Part shown: positions 1 through 6,513 of the stretch, one piece after another
How the letters are laid out: every line of letters begins with the position of its first letter
Numbering within the stretch: position 1 is the first letter of the stretch
Source of the DNA: JBBRHQ01 sp963781345
GTDB taxonomy: Bacteria; Actinomycetota; Thermoleophilia; Solirubrobacterales; 70-9
Length of the DNA: 9,052 nucleotides
Direction: 5' to 3'
Assembly: GCA_963781345.1 (NCBI GenBank)
Contig: CAWAFQ010000012.1
Location: 1 to 9,052, forward strand
Notes under the pieces: generated by a model
The model's database searches: none
Told to the model about the DNA's origin: nothing
What the model saw: only the letters and a program-made list of their open reading frames with translations
Made by a program: the position numbers and the translations under genes

Positions 1-1218
1 GAGGGGACGGTGTTGAAGTGGCTGAAGTCCGTCGGCGACGAGGTCGCCGTCGGCGACGAGCTCGTCGAGATCGAGACCGACAAGGCGAACATGGTCTACG
101 AGGCCGACTCGGCCGGAACGCTGACCGAGATCGTCGCCCAGGAGGGCGACACGCTGCCGATCGGAGAGGTGATCGCCCGGGTCGGGAAGGCCGGCGAGGC
201 GCCCAGCGGAAACGGGGCGTCGGCGAAGCGCCGGCCGGACAGAGCGACGATCGCGCTGCGGCCGCCCCCGCGACGCCAGCGCCCTCCGCCCGGCCGGCAC
301 CATCTGCCGAGTTCGCGCCCGCTCCCGGGACAGAGGGTGAAGGCAAGCCCGCTGGCGCGGCGGATCGCCGAGGAGCGGGGGCTGGATCTGGGCTCGCTCA
401 GCGGCTCGGGGCCCGGCGGGCGGATCGTCAAGGCCGACGTCGAGCGCGCCGGCGACGGCGTCAAGGCGCCGGACGCCGGCCGCGCCCGTGGCGCCGGTGG
501 GCCGGCCCGAGCCTTTGGAGACCGCCAAGGGCGCGGTCGAGACGGTCGAGCTGACGAAGCTGCAGCAGACCATCTCGCGCCGGATGGCCGAGTCAAAGGC
601 CACGGCCCCCCACTTCTACCTGCAGGCGAACATCGACATGACCCGCGCGGTCGCCGCCCGCGCGCGATCAAGGCCGCCGCCGCAGAGGGCGACGTCGTCC
701 CCTCCTTCAACGACATGGTCGTCAAGGCCTGCGCGATCGCCCTGCGTGAGACGGCCCCGTGCCAACGGCGCCTACCGCGACGGGCGGGTCGAGCTCTACT
801 CGCGCGTCAACGTCGGGGTGGCGGTGGCCGCACGCGAGGCCCTCGTGGTCCCGACCGTGTTCGACGCCGACCTCAAGGGCCTGCGCCAGATCGCCACCGA
901 GACCCGGGCGCTGGCGGCACGGGTGCGGGAGGCGACGATCACCCCGCCCGAGCTCTCCGGGGGCACCTTCACCGTCTCCAACCTCGGCATGTACGGGATC
1001 AGCAACTTCCAGGCGGTGATCAACCCGCCGCAGGCCGCGATCCTCGCGGTCGGGGCGATCACCGAGACCCCGGTCGCCTCGAGGGGGAGATCTCGACCGC
1101 CCAGCTGATGGGCGTGACCCTGGCCTGCGACCACCGCATCCTCTACGGCGCCGAGGGCGCCGAGTTCCTCGGGCGCGTTCGGTCGCTGCTGGAGGAGCCC
1201 GTGGGGCTGGCGCTTTAG
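1..1218 (+). CDS. Dihydrolipoamide acyltransferase (E2), probably pyruvate dehydrogenase E2; 5'-truncated, several frameshifts
   Basis: E2 core of a 2-oxoacid dehydrogenase complex, moving the acyl group from its lipoyl arm to CoA. The reading frame is open from base 1 (EGTVLKWLKSVGDEV), normally internal to a lipoyl domain, so the true start lies upstream; the GTG at 10 is not the start. Domains in order: lipoyl domain (about 1-200) with lipoyl-lysine in ETDKAN at 82-84; Ala/Pro linker (about 235-325); E1/E3-binding domain (about 335-450, KASPLARRIAEERG); catalytic domain (about 495-1215), including FTVSNLGMYGISNFQAVINP and active-site His at 1132-1134. The catalytic motif reads HRILYG instead of the common HRxxDG. 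Continuous homology requires frame changes near 225, 330, 470, 663, 758 and 1080, probably indel errors. lipB follows within 5 bases, fitting one operon. Pyruvate specificity is inferred from overall resemblance; another 2-oxoacid substrate is possible. Confidence 0.88.
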   Translation, partial: EGTVLKWLKSVGDEVAVGDELVEIETDKANMVYEADSAGTLTEIVAQEGDTLPIGEVIARVGKAGEAPSGNGASAKRRPDRATIALRPPPRRQRPPPGRHHLPSSRPLPGQRVKASPLARRIAEERGLDLGSLSGSGPGGRIVKADVERAGDGVKAPDAGRARGAGGPARAFGDRQGRGRDGRADEAAADHLAPDGRVKGHGPPLLPAGEHRHDPRGRRPRAIKAAAAEGDVVPSFNDMVVKACAIALRETAPCQRRLPRRAGRALLARQRRGGGGRTRGPRGPDRVRRRPQGPAPDRHRDPGAGGTGAGGDDHPARALRGHLHRLQPRHVRDQQLPGGDQPAAGRDPRGRGDHRDPGRLEGEISTAQLMGVTLACDHRILYGAEGAEFLGRVRSLLEEPVGLAL

Positions 1219-1222
1219 GGCG

Positions 1223-1952
1223 ATGGCAGACGAAGTCTGGGTCGTACGAAGCGGGTCAGGTCCCCTACTCCGAGGCGCGACAGGCGCAGAAGGAGCTGGA
1301 GAGCGCGCGTCACGCGGGCGAGGTCCCCGACGTGCTGCTGTTGCTCGAGCACCCTCCCGTCTACACGAAGGGACGCCGCTCCACCGCTGACGAGCTGCCG
1401 ATGGGCGAGGACTGGTACCGGATGCAGGGCATCGAGGTCACCGAGACCGACCGCGGCGGCCGGGTGACCTACCACGGGCCCGGCCAGCTCGTCGGCTATC
1501 CGATCATGGACCTCGAGCCCTATGGCCGGGACGTGCACGCTTACATCAGGCGGATGGAGCGAGTGATGATCTCCGCGCTCGGCGACCACGGCGTCGAGGC
1601 GGCGGACCGTGGACGGGCTCACCGGCGTCTGGGTCGGAGAGCGAAAGGTGGGCTCGATCGGAGTCCACGTCAACCGCGCGATCACCACCCACGGCTTCGC
1701 GATCAACGTCAACAACGACCTGCAGCCGTTCGAGTGGATCGTGCCCTGCGGGATCGAGGCCTGCCGGATGACATCGCTCACCCGCGAGCATCGCGCCGAG
1801 CAGGATCTGGACGCGTTCGCGACCACGGTCCGCGATCGCTTCGGCGAGGTCTATGGGCGTCAGCCGGTCGAGGTCGAGGCGGCACGGCTTGGGCGAGCTG
1901 GTGGACGGGGTGGGCGCCCTCGCTGGCCAAGGCGCCGGCATCGGTACCGTAG
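1223..1952 (+). CDS. lipB: Octanoyl-[acyl carrier protein]:protein octanoyltransferase LipB, frameshifted
   Basis: Transfers octanoyl from acyl carrier protein to the lipoyl-domain lysine, the first step of lipoate biosynthesis. The chosen start is ATG 1223, five bases after the E2 stop, giving MADEVWVVR; the frame then changes near 1245-1254 into GQVPYSEARQAQKELESARH. Visible family motifs: LLLEHPPVYTKGRR, RGGRVTYHGPGQLVGYPI (YHGPGQ from 1470), ERKVGSIGVHVNR with the catalytic Lys at 1645-1647, and IVPCGIEACRMTSL with the catalytic Cys at 1747-1749. A second frame change lies near 1596-1606. The C-terminus is unclear: the shifted frame reads LGELVDGVGAL and probably moves again to reach TAG 1950-1952, just before lipA. 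Corrected length is about 240 residues, a little long for the family. Both catalytic residues are present, so an active enzyme with consensus indels is more likely than a pseudogene. Confidence 0.87.
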
Positions 1953-1957
1953 GACCG

Positions 1958-2910
1958 ATGAGCCCGGCCAACGGCAACGGAGCCACACCCCCGACGGAGG
2001 TGACCGAGCGCGTCCACGTGACCCGCTCGCGAGCCAACCCGGGCGGCGGCCAGATCGCCGACGGTCTCCCGTTTCGCCGGCGCAAGCCCCCCTGGCTCAA
2101 GGTCCCCGCCCCCGGCGGCCCCAACTACCGCCGGCTGAAGTCGACGATCCAGGCCGACAACCTGCACACCGTCTGCGAGGAGGCGAACTGCCCGAACGTC
2201 GGCGAGTGCTGGGAGCGCGGCACCGCGACCTTCATGATCCTGGGCGACGTCTGCACCCGCCGCTGCGGCTTTTGCAACGTGCAGACGGGAAAGCCGACCT
2301 GGAACGACCCCCTGGAGCCGCTTCGGGTCGCCAACCAGGTCAAGCGCATGGGGCTGCGCCACGCCGTGGTCACCTCGGTCGACCGCGACGATCTGCCCGA
2401 CTACGGCGCCTCGGCCTTCGTCGGCGTGATCCGCTCGATCCGGATGCAGGCGCCCGAGTGCAAGGTCGAGGTCCTGACCCCCGACTTCCGCGGCCAGGAG
2501 ATGCCGCTGGCGCGGGTGATCGCCGAGCGCCCCGACGTCTTCAACCACAACGTCGAGACCGTTCCCCGCCTCTACCCGAAGGCGAGGCGCGGCTCGGACT
2601 TCATGCGCTCGGCCCGGGTGCTGCGCATGGCGAAGGAGATGGGCGGCGACGAGGTGACCACCAAGTCGGGGCTGATGGTCGGGCTCGGTGAGGAGTTCGA
2701 GGAGATGGTCGAGACCTTCCGCGTCCTCCGCGAGCACGAGGTCGAGATCCTCACCGTCGGCCAGTACCTGCGGCCGACCGAGAAGCATCTGCCCGTGGTC
2801 CGCTACTGGCATCCGGAGGAGTTCGATGCCCTCCGTGACGCCGCGCTGGAGCTGGGCTTCGCCTCGGTCGCCGCGGGCCCCTGGTGCGCAGCTCATACCA
2901 CGCGGACTGA
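1958..2910 (+). CDS. lipA: Lipoyl synthase LipA (radical SAM), C-terminal frameshift
   Basis: Inserts two sulfurs into the octanoyl chain carried on lipoyl domains, using S-adenosylmethionine and two iron-sulfur clusters. I chose ATG 1958, five bases after the probable lipB stop; the same frame stays open upstream, but that part overlaps lipB. The auxiliary-cluster motif CEEANCPNVGEC (Cys 73, 78, 84) and the radical-SAM motif CTRRCGFC (Cys 99, 103, 106) are intact, as are VVTSVDRDDLPDYG, FNHNVETVPRLY and LTVGQYLRPTEKHLPV. The uncorrected frame runs to 2956 but ends unlike LipA after AAGP. Moving one base forward at the C run 2878-2881 gives GPLVRSSYHAD and TGA 2908-2910, restoring the RSSY serine that ligates the auxiliary cluster. 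Corrected length is about 317 residues, normal for LipA. Its substrate is the neighbouring E2 and other lipoyl proteins. Confidence 0.94.
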
Positions 2911-2952
2911 GTCGGCGCGCGAGGCCGAGGACAGCCGCGCCGCCGCCCTCGC

Positions 2953-2980
2953 CTGACGACCGCGGCAGCCACGCTACGAT
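2953..2980 (+). promoter_or_regulatory. Candidate sigma-70-type promoter for the small lipoprotein gene
   Basis: CTGACG (2953-2958) and TACGAT (2975-2980) are separated by 16 bases, resembling -35 and -10 elements of an actinobacterial housekeeping promoter. They lie just beyond the corrected lipA stop and about 75 bases before the next start codon. Judged by eye only. Confidence 0.38.
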
Positions 2981-3042
2981 CGTCGCGCTGTCTCGCCGAG
3001 CAGCGCATGGGCAGCCAGGGCGCCCTCGGCACGACAGCTAGG

Positions 3043-3047
3043 GAGGT
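3043..3047 (+). promoter_or_regulatory. Ribosome binding site fixing the lipoprotein start
   Basis: GGAGG, within AGGGAGGT, lies 7 bases before ATG 3055. It is the strongest Shine-Dalgarno match in this area and supports that ATG although the downstream frame is shifted. Confidence 0.6.
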
Positions 3048-3054
3048 TCACCCG

Positions 3055-3331
3055 ATGGGAACCAGCTCAATCCGCCACCGGCGTCGTCGCCGCGGCCGCG
3101 GCGACGCTCTCGATCGCGCTCGCCGGCGCGGCCTGGTCGGGCTGCGGCGACAACGCCGACGACGCGATCGACACCGCCAACGAGGCGATCGACAACGCGC
3201 AGAATCAGGCAGACGGGCTCAGCGACGAGGCGCAGGGCGCCATCGACGATGCCCAGCAGCAGGCCGAGGAAGCCCAGGACGATGCCCAGCAGGCGATCGA
3301 GGACGCCCAGAACGACGCCCCCGACTACTAG
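3055..3331 (+). CDS. Small acidic Ala/Asp/Gln-rich putative lipoprotein, frameshifted near its start
   Basis: Not a named family that I recognise. ATG 3055 has a strong ribosome binding site. After a frame change between about 3058 and 3071 the sequence reads SATGVVAAAAATLSIALAGA, a signal-peptide-like hydrophobic stretch, then AWSGCGDNADDA, where the Cys after SG could be a lipidation site, although Trp rather than Leu at -3 makes this an imperfect lipobox. The mature part of about 60 residues is almost wholly Ala, Asp, Glu, Gln and Asn with hydrophobic residues at short intervals (DEAQGAIDDAQQQAEEAQDD), suggesting one long amphipathic helix or coiled coil. The stop is TAG 3329-3331; corrected length is about 91 residues. 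It has a candidate promoter upstream and a terminator-like hairpin downstream, so it may be transcribed alone. A surface or periplasmic spacer role is only a guess. Confidence 0.62.
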
Positions 3332-3354
3332 CCGCTGAGCACATCTCCCGGCCC

Positions 3355-3383
3355 AGCGCCCCGCCGGACAGCGGTGGGGCGCT
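3355..3383 (+). terminator. Strong GC-rich hairpin after the lipoprotein gene
   Basis: The arms 3355-3365 and 3373-3383 form an 11-bp stem with one G-U pair and a 7-base loop, starting 24 bases after the lipoprotein stop. No T-tract follows, which is common for terminators in high-GC actinobacteria. Confidence 0.6.
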
Positions 3384-3436
3384 CGCCTTCCGAGCCTCCG
3401 GGAGCAGACGGGTGCCCTGAATAGGCTTCCGCCCGC

Positions 3437-4311
3437 TTGATCCCGCTCAAGGACAACCTCCCGACCTCGCGGTTCCCGATCCTCACGGTGGTGCTGATCG
3501 CGGCTCAACGTCGCCTTCTTCGCCTGGCAGCTGACCTTCTCCAGCGACGGCTACTCGAGCCCCGAGATGCGCGAGCTGGGCGTCACCGAACGCGACCAGA
3601 ACGCGCTCGAGTTCGGGGCGATCCCCTACCGCGTCGTGCACCCGGGCGAGGACTGCGCCGTCGGCGCCTTGCCTCGCGAGGGCAGACGCCCGAAGGTCGA
3701 CATCGTCTGCGAGGGCCAGGCCTCCTACGGCGAGGCCGAGCGTACTGGATCAGAAGGGAGGCGCCCCGCTGGTGCCGCTCGACAGCCCGGCGTGGTGGCT
3801 GACGGTGTTCACCTCGATGTTCATGCACGCCGGGATCCTGCACATCGCCGGGAACATGCTGTTCCTGTGGGTCTTCGGGAACAACATCGAGGACTCGATG
3901 GGCCGACCGCGGTTCCTCGTCTTCTACCTGCTCGCCGGGATCGTCGCCGTCTACGCGCAATCCCTGCTCGAACCGCAATCGACGGTCCCGACGATCGGCG
4001 CCAGCGGTGCCGTCTCGGGGGTCTTGGGCGGCTACATACTCCTGCACCCGCGAGCGCGGGTGCTGACGATGATCATCGTCGTCTTCTTCTTCACCTTCAT
4101 CGAGATCCCGGCTCTGATCATGCTCGGGATCTGGTTCGCCCTACAGGCGATACCCGCGTTCGGCCAGCTCGGAGGCTCCGACCTGGTCGGCGCCGACGGG
4201 GGGATCGCCTACCTTGCTCATGTCGGCGGATTCCTCTTCGGGCTGGCGACGATCAAGCTGTTCGCCAACCGCCACAGAGACGGGAAGTCCACCACCTCGC
4301 TCGCATCCTGA
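3437..4311 (+). CDS. Rhomboid-family intramembrane serine protease, two frameshifts
   Basis: Polytopic membrane serine protease that cleaves transmembrane substrates within the bilayer. The start is TTG 3437, giving MIPLKDNLPTSRFPILTVVL, an N-terminus typical of actinobacterial members; no ribosome binding site is obvious. Helix 1 is interrupted by a frame change near 3504 (resuming NVAFFAWQLTF), followed by a long hydrophilic loop with two cysteines (GEDCAVG and VDIVCEGQ), then another frame change near 3740. The remainder is continuous: FTSMFMHAGILHIAGNMLFL with the conserved His and Asn, several hydrophobic helices, GASGAVSGVLG with the nucleophile Ser at 4003-4005, and AYLAHVGGFLFG with the catalytic His at 4219-4221. 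The Ser-His dyad is intact, so activity is expected. Corrected length is about 290 residues. Its substrates cannot be told from context. Confidence 0.9.
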
Positions 4312-4356
4312 GACTGAGATGAGCCCACCCACCAGACCAGTTCGACCGGCGCGCCG

Positions 4357-4551
4357 ATGAGCGACGACGTTCGCACGGCGATCCTCGCAGCCGGCTTCGC
4401 CTTCTGCATCCTCTTCGCCGGGCTCTCGGTGGTCGCGATCCTCGAGGCGGTCAGCACCACCGGGGTGCTGCTCGGAGTCGTCTCGCTGGGGATCACCGGG
4501 ATGATCATGCTCGGCCTGATCGGGGCGATGCGAAACCCGCCCCGCCGTTAG
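4357..4551 (+). CDS. Small two-helix membrane protein, function unknown
   Basis: A 64-residue protein starting MSDDVRTAILAAGFAF from ATG 4357. Two hydrophobic segments, about residues 8-31 and 35-57, look like transmembrane helices joined by a short Ser/Thr turn, and the C-terminus is basic (MRNPPRR), which would favour a cytoplasmic tail. There is no signal peptidase site and no conserved motif that I recognise. It starts 45 bases after the rhomboid gene on the same strand and may be co-transcribed with it; a link to the protease is speculation. The ribosome binding site is weak. The stop codon TAG 4549-4551 sits in the loop of a terminator-like hairpin. A clean frame and clear helices support a real gene. 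Confidence 0.68.
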   Translation: MSDDVRTAILAAGFAFCILFAGLSVVAILEAVSTTGVLLGVVSLGITGMIMLGLIGAMRNPPRR

Positions 4552-4562
4552 GCGGGACGGGT
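4535..4562. terminator. Bidirectional terminator hairpin between convergent genes
   Basis: The arms 4535-4546 and 4551-4562 form a 12-bp stem with one mismatch around a GTTA tetraloop. It lies between convergent genes ending at 4551 (+) and 4584 (-). On the minus strand it is followed by a short T run. The plus-strand stop codon lies at the loop. Confidence 0.7.
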
Positions 4563-4583
4563 CAGCTGCGGTATTCGTCGGCC

Positions 4584-4967
4584 CTATGCGGAGGACTTGA
4601 TCGTCTTGCTGTTGTCCCCTTCGCAGTCATCGGTCTTCTTCGCCCGCGCGTAGACCTTGCCCTTGGTGTGGGTGTTGCCCGTGTCCCACTTGTACTTGCC
4701 GTCCTGCTTGGAGGCGTTGTCGCTGTTGATCTTCTCGTCCTCGCTGGGCACCTGGTCGTGGCCCTTCTGCTTGTAGAGCGTGACCTTGCGGTCCTTGGCG
4801 CACTTGTTCTCGTTGTCGCTCTTGACGACGCCGTGGAAGTCGCCGGGCGCGGCCTCCTTGATGTTCACCGTCGTCTCATAGCCGCCACCCGCGGTGGCGA
4901 TTCCCGGGAGCGCGATCGCGCCAGTGAAGGCGACAACGACGCCCGCCGGAATTGCCTTGAACCTCAT
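4584..4967 (-). CDS. Small secreted protein with a probable single beta-sandwich domain
   Basis: A 127-residue protein of unknown function. The start, ATG 4965-4967, is preceded by AAGGGGAG at good spacing. Residues 1 to about 26 form a signal peptide: MRFKAIPAG, a hydrophobic core, then ATAGG near the probable cleavage site. The mature part is strongly hydrophilic and rich in Lys, Asp and Asn, with alternating strands: TTVNIKE, FHGVVKS, a Cys in ENKCAKDRKVTLYKQKG, GKYKWDTGN, KVYARAKKTDDCEGDN. Two cysteines about 60 residues apart may form a disulfide. The layout resembles small exported beta-sandwich proteins of the transthyretin or carboxypeptidase-regulatory type; I recall similar proteins in Solirubrobacterales, but the assignment is tentative. 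A candidate promoter lies just upstream, beside the tRNA. Confidence 0.77.
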   Translation of the reverse strand: MRFKAIPAGVVVAFTGAIALPGIATAGGGYETTVNIKEAAPGDFHGVVKSDNENKCAKDRKVTLYKQKGHDQVPSEDEKINSDNASKQDGKYKWDTGNTHTKGKVYARAKKTDDCEGDNSKTIKSSA

Positions 4968-4997
4968 CAGTCTCCCCTTCCGCCTGTTACGCCGGGC

Positions 4998-5025
4998 ACC
5001 GTACCACCGCTGCGGCCGAGCGCAA
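4998..5025 (-). promoter_or_regulatory. Candidate promoter for the secreted-protein gene
   Basis: On the minus strand TTGCGC (5025-5020) and TACGGT (5003-4998) are 16 bases apart. This would put the transcript start about 25 bases before the ATG at 4967, between it and the 3' end of the tRNA gene. Judged by eye only. Confidence 0.4.
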
Positions 5026-5030
5026 CCAAG

Positions 5031-5103
5031 TGGAGCCAGCCGGGCTCGAACCGGCGACCTCCGGCTTGCAAAGCCGGCGCTCTCCCAACTGAGCTATGGC
5101 CCC
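5031..5103 (-). tRNA. tRNA-Ala (anticodon UGC)
   Basis: The minus strand folds as a standard 73-base tRNA: acceptor GGGGCCA paired with TGGCTCC, D-arm AGCTCAGTTGGGAGAGC, anticodon stem CCGGC/GCCGG with loop TTTGCAA, T-arm with GGTTCGAGCC, and discriminator A. The G3-U70 pair, the main alanine identity element, is present. The CCA end is not encoded. Confidence 0.96.
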
Positions 5104-5112
5104 AGATGCCCG

Positions 5113-5118
5113 ATTGTA
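5113..5118 (-). promoter_or_regulatory. Candidate -10 element for tRNA-Ala(UGC)
   Basis: TACAAT on the minus strand, a good -10 match, ends about 9 bases before the tRNA 5' end, so transcription would begin almost at the mature 5' end. No convincing -35 element was seen. Confidence 0.35.
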
Positions 5119-5181
5119 GGCCTGGCCGGCCTGTGAGAGGATGGCCGCCCAAGGCAGCGGGACCGAGCGTGAAGGAGACCG

Positions 5182-6480
5182 ATGGCTGATACCGAGACTG
5201 CGGTGCGGGAGCGCGCGGATACGGACAAGTCCCCGCAACGCGCCGAGGTCTCCAACCTCGAGATCGTCCGCTACTACTTCGACAAGGCCGCCGAGCACCT
5301 GGGCCTGCCCGATGACCTGCGGACTGTGTTCTGGACCCCCTACCGCGAGGTCACCGTGCAGATCCCGGTGAAGCTGGCCGACGGCAAGGTCCACGTCTTC
5401 TCCGGCTACCGCATCCAGCACAACGGCGCCCGGGGGCCCTACAAGGGCGGCATCCGCTACCACCCCGAGGTCGACGTCGACGAGGTCCGCGCCCTGGCCT
5501 CGCTGATGACCTGGAAGACCGCCATCGCCGGCGTCCCCTTCGGCGGCGCGAAGGGGGGCGTCAACTGCCCCTCCGACAAGCTCGAGCGCTCGGAGCTGCA
5601 GGCGATAACCCGCTCGTTCATGGACAAGATCGAGAAGGTGCTGGGACCGACGCGTGACATCCCGGCTCCCGACGTCGGCACCAACGCCCAGGTGATGGCC
5701 TGGATGATGGACGAGTACGGGAAGCTGCATGGCCACACGCCGGCGATCTGCACCGGCAAGCCGCTGCAGCTGGAGGGGTCGCTGGGCCGCGAGGCGGCCA
5801 CCGGCCGCGGCTGTGTGTACATGTTCCGCGAGGCCGCGCCCCACCTCGGGCTGAGCCCGGCCGACACCAGCTTCGCCGTCCAGGGCTACGGCAACGTCGG
5901 CTCCTGGGCGGCGCGGATCATGCAGCAGCTCGGGGCGAAGATGGTTGCCGTCTCGGATGCCAACGGCGCGATTCGCGCCGACGCGGGCATCGACGCCAAC
6001 GCCCTGAACGACCACATCGTCGCCGGCGGGCTGATCACCGAGTTCGCGGGCTCCGAGGAGATCGATCGCGACGATCTGGTCGCGGTCCCCTGCGACGTCT
6101 TCATCCCGGCGGCCCTCGGAGGCATGATCCACGAGGGCAACGCCGATCGCATGCAGTGCAAGGTGATCGTCGAGGGCGCCAACAGCCCGACCACGCCGGC
6201 GGCCGACGAGATCCTGCAAGGCAAGGACGTCTACACCATCCCCGACGTGATGGCCAACGCGGGCGGCGTCGTCGCCTCCTACTTCGAATGGGTTCAGAAC
6301 CTCCAGCACCTCCGCTGGGACGAGCGCGAGGTCAACGACCGGCTCGGGACGATCATGCGTCGCTCCTTCAGAGAGGTCTCGGCCCGCTCCAAGGAGGAGG
6401 GCCTCGATCTCCGTCAGGCCGCCTACCTCGTCGGGATCGAGCGGGTCGTCGAGGCCGCCAGGATCCGCGGCTACATCTAG
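5182..6480 (+). CDS. Glutamate dehydrogenase (Glu/Leu/Phe/Val dehydrogenase family)
   Basis: Interconverts glutamate and 2-oxoglutarate plus ammonia with NAD(P)H in the cytoplasm, linking carbon and nitrogen metabolism. ATG 5182 follows GAAGGAG by 4 bases; the 432-residue frame is unbroken and of normal family length. N-terminal substrate domain: Lys88 in GPYKGG, Lys112 in TWKTA, catalytic Lys124 in PFGGAKGG and Asp164 in PAPDVGTN. These are each one position from the known active-site residues of the Clostridium symbiosum enzyme (Lys89, Lys113, Lys125, Asp165). The Rossmann motif is QGYGNVGS (about 234-241), followed by VSDANG, where Asp259 ends strand two. NAGGVVASYFEWVQN (about 359-373) contains the Ser expected in glutamate rather than leucine or phenylalanine dehydrogenases. 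Cofactor preference cannot be settled by eye. It is flanked by oppositely oriented genes and probably monocistronic. Confidence 0.95.
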   Translation: MADTETAVRERADTDKSPQRAEVSNLEIVRYYFDKAAEHLGLPDDLRTVFWTPYREVTVQIPVKLADGKVHVFSGYRIQHNGARGPYKGGIRYHPEVDVDEVRALASLMTWKTAIAGVPFGGAKGGVNCPSDKLERSELQAITRSFMDKIEKVLGPTRDIPAPDVGTNAQVMAWMMDEYGKLHGHTPAICTGKPLQLEGSLGREAATGRGCVYMFREAAPHLGLSPADTSFAVQGYGNVGSWAARIMQQLGAKMVAVSDANGAIRADAGIDANALNDHIVAGGLITEFAGSEEIDRDDLVAVPCDVFIPAALGGMIHEGNADRMQCKVIVEGANSPTTPAADEILQGKDVYTIPDVMANAGGVVASYFEWVQNLQHLRWDEREVNDRLGTIMRRSFREVSARSKEEGLDLRQAAYLVGIERVVEAARIRGYI

Positions 6481-6513
6481 GCCGGCCCCAGCGGGCGTCC
6501 GCCGAGCGCCTGA

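Noticed and set aside
1..1218. Programmed frameshifting in E2
   Set aside because: Too many changes, in both directions, without a slippery site or structure pattern; similar breaks occur in unrelated genes nearby.
1778..2896. Long open frame on the minus strand opposite lipA
   Set aside because: Mirror frame of a high-GC gene; low-complexity composition, and LipA on the plus strand has all family motifs.
4319..4360. A 13-codon frame overlapping the small membrane protein start by ATGA
   Set aside because: Pro/Arg-rich chance peptide with no ribosome binding site or other support.
5114..5142. TTGTAG and GAGGAT, 17 bases apart, as a promoter for glutamate dehydrogenase
   Set aside because: The -10 match is poor and the site overlaps the better minus-strand TACAAT element of the tRNA.
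4967..5152. Minus-strand frame reading GHSSVGRAPALQAGGRRFEP
   Set aside because: This is the well-known false peptide from translating a tRNA gene in its own sense; it coincides with tRNA-Ala(UGC).
4987..6309. Long minus-strand frame opposite glutamate dehydrogenase
   Set aside because: Shadow of a gene with complete catalytic motifs; its end also runs into tRNA-derived sequence.
6481..6513. GC-rich gap after glutamate dehydrogenase as a terminator
   Set aside because: Only 4-5 bp pairings are visible; no convincing stem.
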